A stretch of 36,747 bases of DNA from Bacteroidota bacterium (GCA_013287475.1 JABDDT010000024.1:1-36747); one strand, 5' to 3'. Shown: positions 1 to 9,436, counted from the stretch's first letter. Numbers and translations are program-made. The notes: generated by a model from the letters alone, not told the origin.

Positions 1-1032
1 TTAGTAACCCAACAGGGAGAACTTACACAGGTCCAAAGAAAAGAACTCGCAGCAAAAGCTTTTGAAGTCGTTGCAGGATATGATCTTGCCATCAATGAAT
101 ATTTTAATCCGGGCAAACCCATTGGCGATTTAAAATCAATTAAGCATTTACGCTATGGAGAAAATCCGCATCAACAGGCTTATTTCGAGGGTGACTGGGA
201 AAGTATTTTCAAACAACTGAGTGGAAAAGAAATTTCATATAATAACCTGGTGGATATCGACGCTGCTATTCAGCTCATATATGAATTTGAAGAGAAAACC
301 GTATTTGCCATTATTAAACATACGAATGTGTGTGGCATTGCTGCCCGTAGTTCCACAAGAAGTGCATGGGATCACGCATTGGCAGGAGATCCTGAAAGTG
401 CATTTGGGGGTGTCCTTGTTTGCAATAATGAAATTGATGCAAGTACTGCGGAAGCCATGCGCGAATTATTTTTTGAGGTGCTAATTGCGCCATCATTTAG
501 CGTAGAAGCTATAGAAATACTAAAGTCAAAAAAGAACCGAATCCTGCTTCAGTTGCTTAAGCAACCTGCGGAAAGTCTTGTAAAAAAAACTCTCCTTAAT
601 GGCGTACTGGTCCAGGATACGGATAAAGGAAATTTTTTGAAATGGGAGGAAGCAGGTGGAAGAAACAGCACAAATGCTGAGAAAGAAGATCTGGTATTTG
701 GCAACCTTGTCTGCAAACACCTGAAGTCAAACGCAATTGCCCTGATAAAAAATAAACAGCTCATTGGAAAAGGTTGTGGACAAACAAGCCGGATAGACTC
801 CTTAAGACAGGCTATTGAAAAAGCACATCAGTTCAAATTCAGTCTGCACGGAGCAGCGTTAGCATCTGATGCATTCTTTCCATTTGATGACTGTGTACAT
901 ATTGCTGCCGCGGAAGGAGTTACCAGTTTTATACAACCCGGAGGCTCCATCAGGGACAAAGATTCTATCGATTTTTGTAAGAAAGAAGGGCTTGTAATGG
1001 TGATTACCGGGATGCGCCATTTCAAACATTAG
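1..1032 (+). CDS. purH: Bifunctional AICAR transformylase/IMP cyclohydrolase PurH (5' end outside window)
   Basis: This catalyses the last two steps of de novo purine synthesis: formylation of AICAR with 10-formyl-THF, then ring closure to IMP, in the cytosol. The frame is open from base 1 and ends at TAG 1030-1032, giving 343 codons of a protein usually a little over 500 residues long, so the N-terminal cyclohydrolase domain is mostly missing. Visible family motifs are RYGENPHQ, GKEISYNNLVDIDAA, the AICAR-binding KHTNVCGIA, AFGGV, and the typical C-terminus TGMRHFKH. The gene converges on the minus-strand run that follows, with 143 bases between. Identity is secure; only the truncation by the window edge is notable. 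Confidence 0.96.
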   Translation, partial: LVTQQGELTQVQRKELAAKAFEVVAGYDLAINEYFNPGKPIGDLKSIKHLRYGENPHQQAYFEGDWESIFKQLSGKEISYNNLVDIDAAIQLIYEFEEKTVFAIIKHTNVCGIAARSSTRSAWDHALAGDPESAFGGVLVCNNEIDASTAEAMRELFFEVLIAPSFSVEAIEILKSKKNRILLQLLKQPAESLVKKTLLNGVLVQDTDKGNFLKWEEAGGRNSTNAEKEDLVFGNLVCKHLKSNAIALIKNKQLIGKGCGQTSRIDSLRQAIEKAHQFKFSLHGAALASDAFFPFDDCVHIAAAEGVTSFIQPGGSIRDKDSIDFCKKEGLVMVITGMRHFKH

Positions 1033-1175
1033 AAACATGATGCGTCTTTCTATGTAGCAAAGTGGAATTGTATAGAACTGATAATGTATAAAATGAATGA
1101 TAAATTTATTTAGTTGTCATTTTCAGTCCGCTAAATTTCCGCGTTTACAGAGTAAGCTTTAAGCTTTGGGTTTTT

Positions 1176-2486
1176 TCACATATCCCAGTAGATCTGATCC
1201 TTCAGAAACACTTCATAAACTTCTTTCCAGCCTGCAAACATTGGATCAGTACCTAAGAAGTTATTATGCCAGGTGGTTACCATCAGTCCGTTGATTTGTT
1301 TAATTTTTCGATAGTAATCCATCAGTTCTGAAAAAGCTTCTTTGGGTTTTGATTTACTTTGATAAAAGGAATTCGAATCCATAAAACAAAATGGAAATAA
1401 CATCAGTCCGGTTTTCTTTTCTGCCTTCAGATCATACCAGTAGAAAGAGGAAGCAATAGATGCACGAAACCCATTGGTAGTACCATATCCCATTGAAAAT
1501 TCTTTTTCAATTCCCACATCAATAAGTCTGCGGTAAGTCTGCGGCAATATCATACGGATATAATGCTGCCGGCTGTATTTTACAGAAGTCATTATTATTT
1601 TCTCGAGCTCATCCACTTCTTCCATTAAAACTGCTTCTTCATCCCCACTTTGCCATGAAGGATGAATTCCTACAGTATAACCGCCTGCATGATATGCAAT
1701 CAGCGACTTTAATTCGGGCTTTCCCGGAGAAATATTTTTATCAACTCCAACTTGCTTTTTCGCAAGAAGAAAAAAATAATACGCCCGTGTTCTGCAATAA
1801 AGGTGCAGTGAATCCAGCCATTCATAGGAATCAAAGGGATCCCTTTTTTTATTGAATAACACATCCCAACGATCCAGTAGATTTAACCATTGACCTTTGA
1901 TAATCGACATGAAAAAGCCACCCAGGTTGCGCTTCAATCCCTTGTATTTATAGGAATATGCTATATCAATATCATAAGTTGGAATAAATTTGAAATCTTT
2001 CATGCGGAAAATAATGTCCGGAAATTTCTGACGAAGGGTTGTTTTGAAATCTTCCAGCCAGTAATTTATCAAAGGAAAATCAAGGAAATTTTCCTTAAAA
2101 GCGAGAGAATCCTGATGTGGGTAGCGGCCGTATTTATCCGCCTGAAAAGAAAGATATTCTTCATAACGGCTTACGAGAAAAAAAGAAGCTGCAAAAACAT
2201 CAAAAGGATAATCTCCGGTTGTTTCAAAAAAAGCAGGTTTACCTAAAAAATCAAACCGTTTAATTTGTTGGTAGTGAATATCAGTTTCAAAGAGAAGTCC
2301 ATGGCGCTTAATAAAAAATTCATTTCCCGATAATCTTTCATCAGAGTAATTCAACTTTGCCCCGGTACAAGAAATGAATGCATCCTTATCCGAAATCAGT
2401 ATGAAAGCTTCATTGAAGATTTCATTGCTAATCAGATCTAATATGTAAGTCAGTCGGGGGCTATTTTGATCACTATAAAAAAGCAT
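1176..2486 (-). CDS. Polysaccharide deacetylase-like protein (DUF7033-type, Bacteroidota)
   Basis: The 436-residue protein has no signal peptide. The C-terminal half resembles the NodB/polysaccharide-deacetylase fold: an Asp pair in TYDIDIAY (D172, D174) and a His motif in GIHPSW (H275), with a late TTWHN motif. The N-terminal ~165 residues match the extra domain common in Bacteroidota homologues. By family analogy it may remove acetyl groups from a cell-envelope glycan, but the substrate is unknown and activity is not proven. It starts 2 bases after the lutB stop, so it is probably the last gene of the minus-strand run. Family assignment is likely; the specific role is open. Confidence 0.72.
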   Translation of the reverse strand: MLFYSDQNSPRLTYILDLISNEIFNEAFILISDKDAFISCTGAKLNYSDERLSGNEFFIKRHGLLFETDIHYQQIKRFDFLGKPAFFETTGDYPFDVFAASFFLVSRYEEYLSFQADKYGRYPHQDSLAFKENFLDFPLINYWLEDFKTTLRQKFPDIIFRMKDFKFIPTYDIDIAYSYKYKGLKRNLGGFFMSIIKGQWLNLLDRWDVLFNKKRDPFDSYEWLDSLHLYCRTRAYYFFLLAKKQVGVDKNISPGKPELKSLIAYHAGGYTVGIHPSWQSGDEEAVLMEEVDELEKIIMTSVKYSRQHYIRMILPQTYRRLIDVGIEKEFSMGYGTTNGFRASIASSFYWYDLKAEKKTGLMLFPFCFMDSNSFYQSKSKPKEAFSELMDYYRKIKQINGLMVTTWHNNFLGTDPMFAGWKEVYEVFLKDQIYWDM

Positions 2487-2488
2487 AT

Positions 2489-3871
2489 TCAGGGTTTATG
2501 CTTTTCGATCCATCGTTGATTAAAACTTTTCTCTGGAAAATGGAGGTCGGCTCTTTGCCTGTTCCATCCGCGGAAGACGCGATTGATAAACCAGTTTTTG
2601 ATTTTTGAGTTGCCCATATTCATCCATTTTCTATGCAAGCTTGCCTGTTTCCATCCTTTCCAGGCTAATTTCTCCATCCATCCTGCAGATCCCTCCTGAA
2701 CAGCTTCGTGCCTGTTTTCCAATAATAATTCATGCAAATTTATTTTTACAGCACATACCTCCGTGCAATTACCACATAAAGAAGACGCATAGCTCAGGTG
2801 TTTCCATTCGCCAAGATTTTTAAGATGTGGGGTAATAACAGCACCGATAGGACCACTATAAGTAGTTCCGTAAGTATGGCCACCGATATTTTTATAAACA
2901 GGGCATGCATTTAAACAAGCTCCGCAGCGGATACAATAGAGGCTCTCTCTGAGTTTTGTATTTGCAAGCATTGTGGAGCGGCTATTATCAAGCAGAATAA
3001 CATACATTTCTTCAGGTCCGTCGTACTCTGCCGGTTGCCGGGGACCAGAGATGATCGAATTATAACTTGTAATCCGTTGCCCGGTTCCGAAAGTAGCCAG
3101 TAGTGGCCAGAACAATGCAAGATCATTCAGAGAAGGGATTATCTTTTCAATCCCTGTAATTACAATATGTGTTTTGGGAAAGGACGAGCATAATCTCGCA
3201 TTGCCTTCATTTTCCGATATTGCAATACTGCCTGTATCTGCGATAATAAAATTGGCACCTGTAATACCAATCTGGGCCTCCAGATATTTTTTCCGCATAA
3301 TCTCCCTTGCAATAAGGGTAAGCTCGGAAGGCGAAAGGCCTGGTGCTGTATTTAATTTTTCATGAAATAACCGGGCGATGTCTTCTTTGCTTTTGTGCAT
3401 GGCCGGCGTAACAATATGGTAGGGTGGTTCCTCGTCCAACTGCTGGATATATTCTCCAAGATCTGTTTCAAGGCTTTCAATTCCGTTTTCCTTCAGAAAT
3501 GCATTCAGATGAATTTCTTCGGTTACCATGCTCTTGCTTTTTACAATGGCCTTACATTGTTTAGCCTTGCAGATAGCAAGAATTTCCCTTAGGGCTTCTG
3601 AGCTGTCTTCAGCCCAGATTACTTTCCCTCCCCGTTTGGTAAAAGCCTGTTCAAACCTTTCCAGTTGCTGGTCCAGCGATTCAAGTGACCGCCACTTAAT
3701 GTTTTTAGCTCTTTCCCGGGCCAGGTTAATATTATCATATTGCTGTTTGCCCTGAGGAACAACAGCATTGTATTTCCCAATATTATAATTGATTTTTTTA
3801 CGGTGATCCAAATCAACAGACTTGGTCTCACTCTTATCCAAAAAAGTAAGTGCATTTTCTCTGTTGGTCAT
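2489..3871 (-). CDS. lutB: LutB/YkgF-type iron-sulfur lactate-utilisation protein
   Basis: The 460-residue protein has an N-terminal LUD domain (about residues 60-300, including ADTGSIAISE) followed by a ferredoxin-like region. The first 4Fe-4S motif is CIRCGACLNACP (C313, C316, C319, C323) and the second is CGNCTEVC (C366, C369, C373), in which the Pro usual after the last Cys is Ala. In characterised systems LutA, LutB and LutC together oxidise L-lactate to pyruvate at the membrane. No lutA, lutC or lactate permease is in the window, so partners must be elsewhere or the role differs. It is followed after 2 bases by the deacetylase-like gene and preceded by a 34-base gap. Family is secure; pathway use is inferred. 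Confidence 0.88.
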   Translation of the reverse strand: MTNRENALTFLDKSETKSVDLDHRKKINYNIGKYNAVVPQGKQQYDNINLARERAKNIKWRSLESLDQQLERFEQAFTKRGGKVIWAEDSSEALREILAICKAKQCKAIVKSKSMVTEEIHLNAFLKENGIESLETDLGEYIQQLDEEPPYHIVTPAMHKSKEDIARLFHEKLNTAPGLSPSELTLIAREIMRKKYLEAQIGITGANFIIADTGSIAISENEGNARLCSSFPKTHIVITGIEKIIPSLNDLALFWPLLATFGTGQRITSYNSIISGPRQPAEYDGPEEMYVILLDNSRSTMLANTKLRESLYCIRCGACLNACPVYKNIGGHTYGTTYSGPIGAVITPHLKNLGEWKHLSYASSLCGNCTEVCAVKINLHELLLENRHEAVQEGSAGWMEKLAWKGWKQASLHRKWMNMGNSKIKNWFINRVFRGWNRQRADLHFPEKSFNQRWIEKHKP

Positions 3872-3905
3872 ATGATGAAGTTAATCAATTATATGGGGTG
3901 CTGAC

Positions 3906-5057
3906 CTATTTACTACCCGGACTATTGAGAGATTTCATACTATCAATACCGCCGCTTACACGGCATCTGAAAATAATTCTGACCATATATTGACGTCCTT
4001 CATCTTCATCATCTTTATTTTTTTGGTAGAATTTTTTATAGGTAGCACGATATTCACCGATAATAATTTCGTTGTCAGTATATGCCGGCTCACTTTGCAA
4101 TTTCAAAGTTTGTGTGATAGGCACTGCCATAATGCTTCTCAGATAAACAGAATCTTCTTCAGACAGTTTATATAATTCCAGGTTATGCTTATTGGCATGC
4201 AGAGAACTTGTAAATCTTCCCTGAATTATTTTTATCCCCACACCCACACCTACCTTAAAACCGAGACCACTATTGAGCAATAGAGTATCATCATATTTAA
4301 AACAAAGGCAGCCTGCGGCAAAAAAACTAAATCCCTTGATTGGTGGCATCACAAGTTGCCCATTCAGATACAAATAAAAGTCTGCGATATTGTACTGAAG
4401 CTGTGACTTGCTTTTACCTTTCAACACCCGTTTAGAATACATGGCAAAAGATTGATCCGGGTTAATCTGGTACTTTTTCCACCCGATCCAATGACGTCTA
4501 ATAGAGTCTTTATTTACTGAATCAGTAAAAGCTGTTGCAATGGATTTTAATGAGTCCACAATAAAAAGAGAATCCCGGACTGCAATTTTTATTGAATCAG
4601 ATATAGCTGCCGCAGCTGAATCCACTATTAAATCATTATTGATGACCGAATCCACCGGCAAAAAACTAAGTTTTACTTTCTTTCTTGGTATTCGTATAAT
4701 TCGCACCACATTGTTATAAAAATATTTGGCTTCATAATCTGTAGAATCATTTAAAATTACCTGCTGCTTATTCGATTTTTTCAAACGTGGGCTCTTAATT
4801 GTCAGAGTATCTTTCAAAACCGATGTTTTTTTGGCAACGGTTGTTGTGTTTGTTGATGTATCCTGAGAATTTAATTCTTTATTCAGACCCGAATCACCAA
4901 TAGTGCTGGCAGTGGAATCTTTTACGAGGTGTCTATGCTTTGCAGTTCTTTTTGGAACAGGTGGAATATAGTTCGATGAATCCTGTGCAGCGGAGAATTG
5001 AACAGAAAATAATATAAACAGGAAAAAGAAAATCAGTGGAAAAATTTTCATAGACAA
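3906..5057 (-). CDS. Secreted protein of unknown function with Asp-Ser-rich region
   Basis: I do not recognise this family. The 383-residue product begins with a clear Sec signal peptide (hydrophobic run about residues 4-22, likely cleavage after SAA). Residues ~25-195 are low in complexity and rich in Ser, Thr, Asp and Lys, with many DS pairs. Residues ~195-375 look folded and contain several short glycine-rich beta-type segments (VGVGVGI) and basic stretches. The start could be Met1 or Met3 (base 5051). The gene begins 2 bases after the stop of the DUF3109 gene, so the two are probably translated together. An envelope or periplasmic role is likely; no enzyme motif is visible. Confidence 0.7.
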   Translation of the reverse strand: MSMKIFPLIFFFLFILFSVQFSAAQDSSNYIPPVPKRTAKHRHLVKDSTASTIGDSGLNKELNSQDTSTNTTTVAKKTSVLKDTLTIKSPRLKKSNKQQVILNDSTDYEAKYFYNNVVRIIRIPRKKVKLSFLPVDSVINNDLIVDSAAAAISDSIKIAVRDSLFIVDSLKSIATAFTDSVNKDSIRRHWIGWKKYQINPDQSFAMYSKRVLKGKSKSQLQYNIADFYLYLNGQLVMPPIKGFSFFAAGCLCFKYDDTLLLNSGLGFKVGVGVGIKIIQGRFTSSLHANKHNLELYKLSEEDSVYLRSIMAVPITQTLKLQSEPAYTDNEIIIGEYRATYKKFYQKNKDDEDEGRQYMVRIIFRCRVSGGIDSMKSLNSPGSK

Positions 5058-5059
5058 GG

Positions 5060-5647
5060 TCAGGCTTTATCTTTTTTTATATGTTCAGCTGCCGCCTCCA
5101 GAGCAGAATAAAAATCATTTCCGTATTTCCTGATCAGCGCCTCCTTCAAAAATATGTAAACAGGAACTTTCAATTGCCGGCCAAGTTTACAGGCGGCTCT
5201 ACAAAGGTCTGTCCTGGGTTCGTAATTAATATATTCCTGATCCTGTCTCCTACTTCTCGTAATTTTAACAGGAAACAAATGACAGCTGACAGGTTTTCTC
5301 CAGGAGATTTTCTTATCAAGATAAGCCTGCTCTATACCGCATTTTATGATCCCCTGCCCGTCTCTGAATCCATAAGCACACATGCGTCCGTCAATAGTTG
5401 GAGTTACCCATCCAAATTCCTGATCATATTTGTAGAGTCCTGCTGATTCTAGCAATTTCAATCCTTCCGGAGTCACATAAGGTTTAATTTCATCAATTAA
5501 ATCTCTCAGTAATTCAAGTTCTTCCGTCGCCAGAGGCGCTCCGGAGTCTCCATCTTCGCAACATCCGCCTTTACATTTGTTCAGATCACAAACGAACTGT
5601 TCCGAAATCACTTCGTCACTAACCAATATATTATTTATTGCAATCAA
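5060..5647 (-). CDS. DUF3109 family cysteine-rich protein
   Basis: The 195-residue cytosolic protein belongs to the DUF3109 family, related to YkgJ-type putative metal-binding proteins. It carries about nine conserved cysteines in the spaced motifs CDLNKCKGGCC (residues ~20-30), GRMCAY, IIKCGIE, KPVSCHLFPV and DLCRAAC, which suggest a zinc or Fe-S site. The family's biochemical function is not known to me. It lies downstream of gldD (51-base gap) and is nearly fused to the secreted unknown protein behind it (2 bases). Family assignment rests on the cysteine pattern and the SCHLFPV motif. Confidence 0.85.
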   Translation of the reverse strand: MIAINNILVSDEVISEQFVCDLNKCKGGCCEDGDSGAPLATEELELLRDLIDEIKPYVTPEGLKLLESAGLYKYDQEFGWVTPTIDGRMCAYGFRDGQGIIKCGIEQAYLDKKISWRKPVSCHLFPVKITRSRRQDQEYINYEPRTDLCRAACKLGRQLKVPVYIFLKEALIRKYGNDFYSALEAAAEHIKKDKA

Positions 5648-5698
5648 GTGTTTTGTTTGAAAATCAGGCTAAGATAGCATATCAGAAAGTATTCTGTA

Positions 5699-6292
5699 TC
5701 AGTTTTTCCACTTCAAAGTATTGATAAGATGAAACATATCTTCCTCCAGAAAATTATTAACAATACCTAAGGAATCAGAATTCGGGGTTGTATCGAAGTA
5801 TAAAGCTCCCCGTAGAAAATGTCTTGTTGAATCGCTTACGAAAAACTGTTTGGAAGTGGCAGCATTTCCGCCCACATTAAAAAATATACCGTGAACACCA
5901 AGGGGTGTACTGATAAGTGAATCTTCAATAGAACTCGCTTTATAAGTATGCTTGTAAGTCATTTTATATGCATCTTCGCGAAGTTTGTCAAAATTACCAT
6001 TCACCTCTTTGTAGCTTATATAAATTCTCGCATGAAACCTGGGGAAATCAACATTTATCCAGTAGGGATTTTCTGGTTTGTCTCCAAAAAATGCTGTATC
6101 CCTGATGATGTTTCCATAAACCGGGTATTCAAATGAATAGGGAAATTCCGGACGATCAAATGCCTGATAAGCATGAGCCGGAAAATCGATTCTGAAATAT
6201 CCCCGTGGTTTGGGGGAATAGACACTGTTACATGAAAATAAAATAAAAAATAAAAGGTAAAAAGTAAAAAATCTGGGTGTTATACGGTACAA
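5699..6292 (-). CDS. gldD: Gliding motility lipoprotein GldD
   Basis: The 197-residue lipoprotein has a signal peptide ending in the lipobox LFSC, with the lipidated Cys at residue 21. Directly after it comes the family signature PRGYFRIDFP. The rest is a compact periplasmic-side domain (for example YSFEYP, PYWINVDFP, GGNAATSKQFF). In Flavobacterium johnsoniae GldD is required for gliding and for the type IX secretion machinery. The start is 11 bases after the gldE stop, the classic gldE-gldD pair. The other gld/spr genes are not in the window, so motility itself cannot be concluded from here. Confidence 0.93.
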   Translation of the reverse strand: MYRITPRFFTFYLLFFILFSCNSVYSPKPRGYFRIDFPAHAYQAFDRPEFPYSFEYPVYGNIIRDTAFFGDKPENPYWINVDFPRFHARIYISYKEVNGNFDKLREDAYKMTYKHTYKASSIEDSLISTPLGVHGIFFNVGGNAATSKQFFVSDSTRHFLRGALYFDTTPNSDSLGIVNNFLEEDMFHLINTLKWKN

Positions 6293-6303
6293 GCTCTACG
6301 TTT

Positions 6304-7623
6304 TTATTGTTTAATACGAACTTTTACTTTTTTAATCCGGCTGCTGTCAGCCTCCAGGATCGTAAATTCAAAATCACCACAGATAATAATATCATTTATT
6401 TTAGGTATCTCACCAGCAAGTTCAAGGATGAGTCCGGCAAGGGAATCCGAATCTCCCTTTACATTGTCAAAAGTGTCGACCGGCAGGTTCATGGTTTTAC
6501 ATACATCGTTGATCATTGTCCTTCCCTCGAATATATATGAACCGTCTTCCTGTTTTGCTGCTGATCCCTCATCCTCATCAAATTCATCCTTGATATCCCC
6601 GATTACTTCTTCCATGATATCTTCCAGTGTTACTATACCGCTGGTACCTCCGAATTCATCTACTACGATGGCAAAATGAATGCGGCTCGATTGAAATTCC
6701 TGTAACAAATCCTTAATCATTTTATGTTCGTGAACAAAATGAGGTGAACGGAGCTGACTGTGCCATTCAAATTCATCAGATTCGTTCAGGAAAGGTATCA
6801 GATCTTTCGTATGAATCATGCCAGTAATATCATCCAGGCTCTTTTTATAAACCGGCAGACGTGAATAATGAAGCTCTTCAATTTTCCGTTTCAATTGCCC
6901 GAAATTCAGTTGGTCTTCGATTCCACTTACATCCAGACGTGTTTTCATGATTTGTTTAACGGTAATATTTCCAAACTTTATAATTCCTTTTAAGATATTT
7001 TTTTCTTCTTCGGTAGTATCGTTATCAATGGCATGATCCAACTCTTCAAGACTGTTGGCAGCAGAACGCTGACTGCCAAATAGCCTTTCAAGTTTTTCCG
7101 ATTGATAAGCCAGCAGGATTCCAAGTCTTCTGAAAAGCAGATGAATGACTTCCGTAACCCCTGAAGTATAAAACGCAAACTGGAGTGTATTCTGACTGGC
7201 CCAGACTTTTGGCATTACTTCACCAAAAAGGATCAATACAAAACTCACCATTACCACTTTCATCATGAATTCGAAAAACCAATAATCCTGTTTAAAGGAA
7301 ATCACCTGATCAATCAGAAAATTTGAAAGAATAATAATTCCAATATTGAGCAAAATATTAGCGATTAACAGGGAAGCGAGCAGAGCTTTGGGTTCTTCCA
7401 GAAGATTAACAATTCTTCTCCAGGAGCTATCCTGTTTTGTTTTCAGGATATTGATTTCCTTATCGCTCAAAGAAAAAAAAGCTATTCTTGATCCCGAAAC
7501 AATAAAAGACATAACGAGAAAAAAAAGGATCAGGATAACAAGAATGGTTGTAGCCTGTGCATTAATGAATAAAAGAAGACCTGCATGCCCACTGACCGAT
7601 GACATGTTGTAAGGGTGATCCAA
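6304..7623 (-). CDS. gldE: GldE, CNNM/CBS/CorC-type membrane protein
   Basis: The 439-residue integral membrane protein has an N-terminal CNNM (DUF21) domain with about four hydrophobic segments (residues ~22-150). It is followed by a paired CBS domain (~200-325, including VKQIMKTRLDV and HFAIVVDEFGGTSGIVTLED) and a C-terminal CorC_HlyC domain (~350-437). Relatives are Mg2+/Co2+ transport-associated proteins. In Flavobacterium GldE sits beside GldD and can partly support gldD function when overexpressed. A second possible start is Met7. The upstream gap to ssb is 98 bases. Order mutY-ssb-gldE-gldD is typical of Bacteroidota. Confidence 0.92.
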   Translation of the reverse strand: MDHPYNMSSVSGHAGLLLFINAQATTILVILILFFLVMSFIVSGSRIAFFSLSDKEINILKTKQDSSWRRIVNLLEEPKALLASLLIANILLNIGIIILSNFLIDQVISFKQDYWFFEFMMKVVMVSFVLILFGEVMPKVWASQNTLQFAFYTSGVTEVIHLLFRRLGILLAYQSEKLERLFGSQRSAANSLEELDHAIDNDTTEEEKNILKGIIKFGNITVKQIMKTRLDVSGIEDQLNFGQLKRKIEELHYSRLPVYKKSLDDITGMIHTKDLIPFLNESDEFEWHSQLRSPHFVHEHKMIKDLLQEFQSSRIHFAIVVDEFGGTSGIVTLEDIMEEVIGDIKDEFDEDEGSAAKQEDGSYIFEGRTMINDVCKTMNLPVDTFDNVKGDSDSLAGLILELAGEIPKINDIIICGDFEFTILEADSSRIKKVKVRIKQ

Positions 7624-7721
7624 AATTGTTTGGTTTCGTTAAAAATCTTTATTGACGCAAGAAAAGCGGTTATGCTTCCATATACGGGATTGTAAATTTA
7701 ATAAAACTTGTCTATTCGGCT

Positions 7722-8156
7722 TTAAAAAGGTAGATCCGGGGAAGGTTCTCCAACAGTTGCAGAATCTGACCCATTTAAACCCTCCATTCCTTCCTGGGGA
7801 GAAATGGTGGAATGGCTGCCTTCTATTTTTTTATCCAGCATGATGAGATTATCCCCTACGACTTCTGTAGCAAATTTTTTGTTACCATCCTTATCCTCCC
7901 AGCTTCGGGTGCGCAATCTGCCTTCAATATAAACAAGACTCCCTTTGTGAAGATATTTCTGCGCCAGTTCAGCAAGGCCGCGCCATAAAACCACTGTATG
8001 CCACTCTGTTTGAGAAATAAGTTTTCCTGTCCGGTCTTTAAAAGTTTCAGTAGTGGCCAGAGAAAATTTTGCCACACCTATATTTCCTTCCAAATATTGA
8101 ACATCCGGGTCTTTGCCCAGGTTGCCAATAAGCATTACTCTGTTAACACCCCTCAT
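7722..8156 (-). CDS. ssb: Single-stranded DNA-binding protein
   Basis: The 144-residue SSB binds single-stranded DNA during replication, recombination and repair. The OB fold covers about residues 1-105, opening with the family start MRGVNRVMLIGNLGKDP and including the TEWH motif. A flexible acidic/Gly-Ser tail follows and ends in DLPF, the C-terminal peptide that docks partner proteins. It lies 93 bases downstream of mutY on the same strand, linking two repair genes, and precedes gldE. Length and termini are normal. Confidence 0.97.
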   Translation of the reverse strand: MRGVNRVMLIGNLGKDPDVQYLEGNIGVAKFSLATTETFKDRTGKLISQTEWHTVVLWRGLAELAQKYLHKGSLVYIEGRLRTRSWEDKDGNKKFATEVVGDNLIMLDKKIEGSHSTISPQEGMEGLNGSDSATVGEPSPDLPF

Positions 8157-8249
8157 AATTTAATGATTAAAATGTTCACGTTCTTTCTTCAGGGAATTTT
8201 TCCGGTACTGGAATTTCCATTGCTATAGTATCAAATCCTTTACCACAGA

Positions 8250-9308
8250 TCAGAGAAAAGGTGAATTTTTAATATAGTCTGATATAATTTTTGGAAAGGG
8301 GTATTCCATGAGACTTTCTTTTGAAACCGATTGGTAACCCGGTACTTTATCAAGAGGTTTATTCAGATGTACAAAAAGACCTGTAATGGATTGATGAGTA
8401 AGCGTTTGGCTAAAAGCCTCAGAAATATGACGGATACAGAATCCCCGTTTTCCAAAATTATCCCGAAAAAAAGAAGTCTTATGAACTTTATCCTGAGGTA
8501 TTATTTTCCCAGTCTCCCATAAAATAAATTCATAGAGGTTTTGCCATATATCTTTTTCAGTTCTTTCACGTATCCATATTTTATCTTTTCCTGCATTCAC
8601 AATGAAATAGTACAGCCATCTTTTCTTTCGCTTAAGGGAGGGCTTTTTCAAAGGAAACTTATTGATCATTCCCTTTTGAAATGCATAACAGTCTCTTGCC
8701 TGAATGCAATGAACGCAAAGAGGGTTCTGAGGTTTACAAATTGTTGCACCAAAATCCATTATGGCCTGATTATAAACCGCAGGATTTTTTATATCGAGCA
8801 GATCTGCAGCTATCCTGATATATTCTTTCTTACCTGCCGCAGATCCAACAGGTGTGCTGATTCCAAAATATCTGGCGATTATCCTTTCAACATTTCCATC
8901 AATTACGGCATAAGGCAAACCAAATGCAAATGAGGATATGGCCGCTGCGGTATACTGACCGATCCCGGGTAGCGCAAGAATTTCCGGATATGCAGATGGG
9001 AAAAGGCCTCCATATTCAAATGCAATTATTCTGGCCGTTGCAATCAGATTCCTGCATCGGGTATAATAACCCAAACCTTCCCAGTTTTTGAAGATATCTT
9101 TTTCAGAGGCATTCGCAAGATCCACGATAGTTGGAAAAAAGGAAATAAATTTTTTATAATAAGCAGTCCCCTGTTCCACTCTCGTCTGCTGGAGAATAAT
9201 TTCACTCAACCAAATTCTGTATGGATCTGATTCTCCCTTCCATGGCATGGAACGATTATTTTGATTCCTGTTCCATTCAAGTAATTTATTTGTAAAATCC
9301 TTTGGCAT
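8250..9308 (-). CDS. mutY: A/G-specific adenine DNA glycosylase MutY
   Basis: The 352-residue protein removes adenine mispaired with 8-oxoguanine in base-excision repair. The catalytic Glu is E36 in SEIILQQT. The helix-hairpin-helix is ALPGIGQYTAAA (about residues 112-123) and the catalytic Asp is D137 in VIDGNVERI. The 4Fe-4S cluster ligands are C191, C198, C201 and C207, with the canonical 6-2-5 spacing. The C-terminal third corresponds to the NUDIX-like 8-oxoG recognition domain. It is the first gene of the long minus-strand run and diverges from the HU-like gene over 187 bases. Confidence 0.96.
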   Translation of the reverse strand: MPKDFTNKLLEWNRNQNNRSMPWKGESDPYRIWLSEIILQQTRVEQGTAYYKKFISFFPTIVDLANASEKDIFKNWEGLGYYTRCRNLIATARIIAFEYGGLFPSAYPEILALPGIGQYTAAAISSFAFGLPYAVIDGNVERIIARYFGISTPVGSAAGKKEYIRIAADLLDIKNPAVYNQAIMDFGATICKPQNPLCVHCIQARDCYAFQKGMINKFPLKKPSLKRKKRWLYYFIVNAGKDKIWIRERTEKDIWQNLYEFILWETGKIIPQDKVHKTSFFRDNFGKRGFCIRHISEAFSQTLTHQSITGLFVHLNKPLDKVPGYQSVSKESLMEYPFPKIISDYIKNSPFL

Positions 9309-9335
9309 TATTACCCAAAATAAAGAATGCTCGAC

Positions 9336-9348
9336 GATATATTATATC
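9336..9348. repeat. 13-base perfect palindrome in mutY/HU divergent region
   Basis: GATATATTATATC is perfectly symmetrical around its central T. It lies 28 bases upstream of the mutY start and is framed by a wider inverted pair ATTACC (9310-9315) and GGTAAT (9352-9357). It could be an operator or simply AT-rich symmetry; nothing in the sequence decides this. Confidence 0.3.
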
Positions 9349-9436
9349 ATTGGTAATCAATATTTTATAATCTATTGAAATGCAATGATTTATATAATTA
9401 CATCAAAAATCGAATCCCTCAATTTTTTACAATTTG

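Noticed and set aside
1033-1175. purH terminator from the AAGCTTTAAGCTTT stretch before a T run
   Set aside because: The symmetrical part gives too small a loop and only a few base pairs; not enough to call a terminator.
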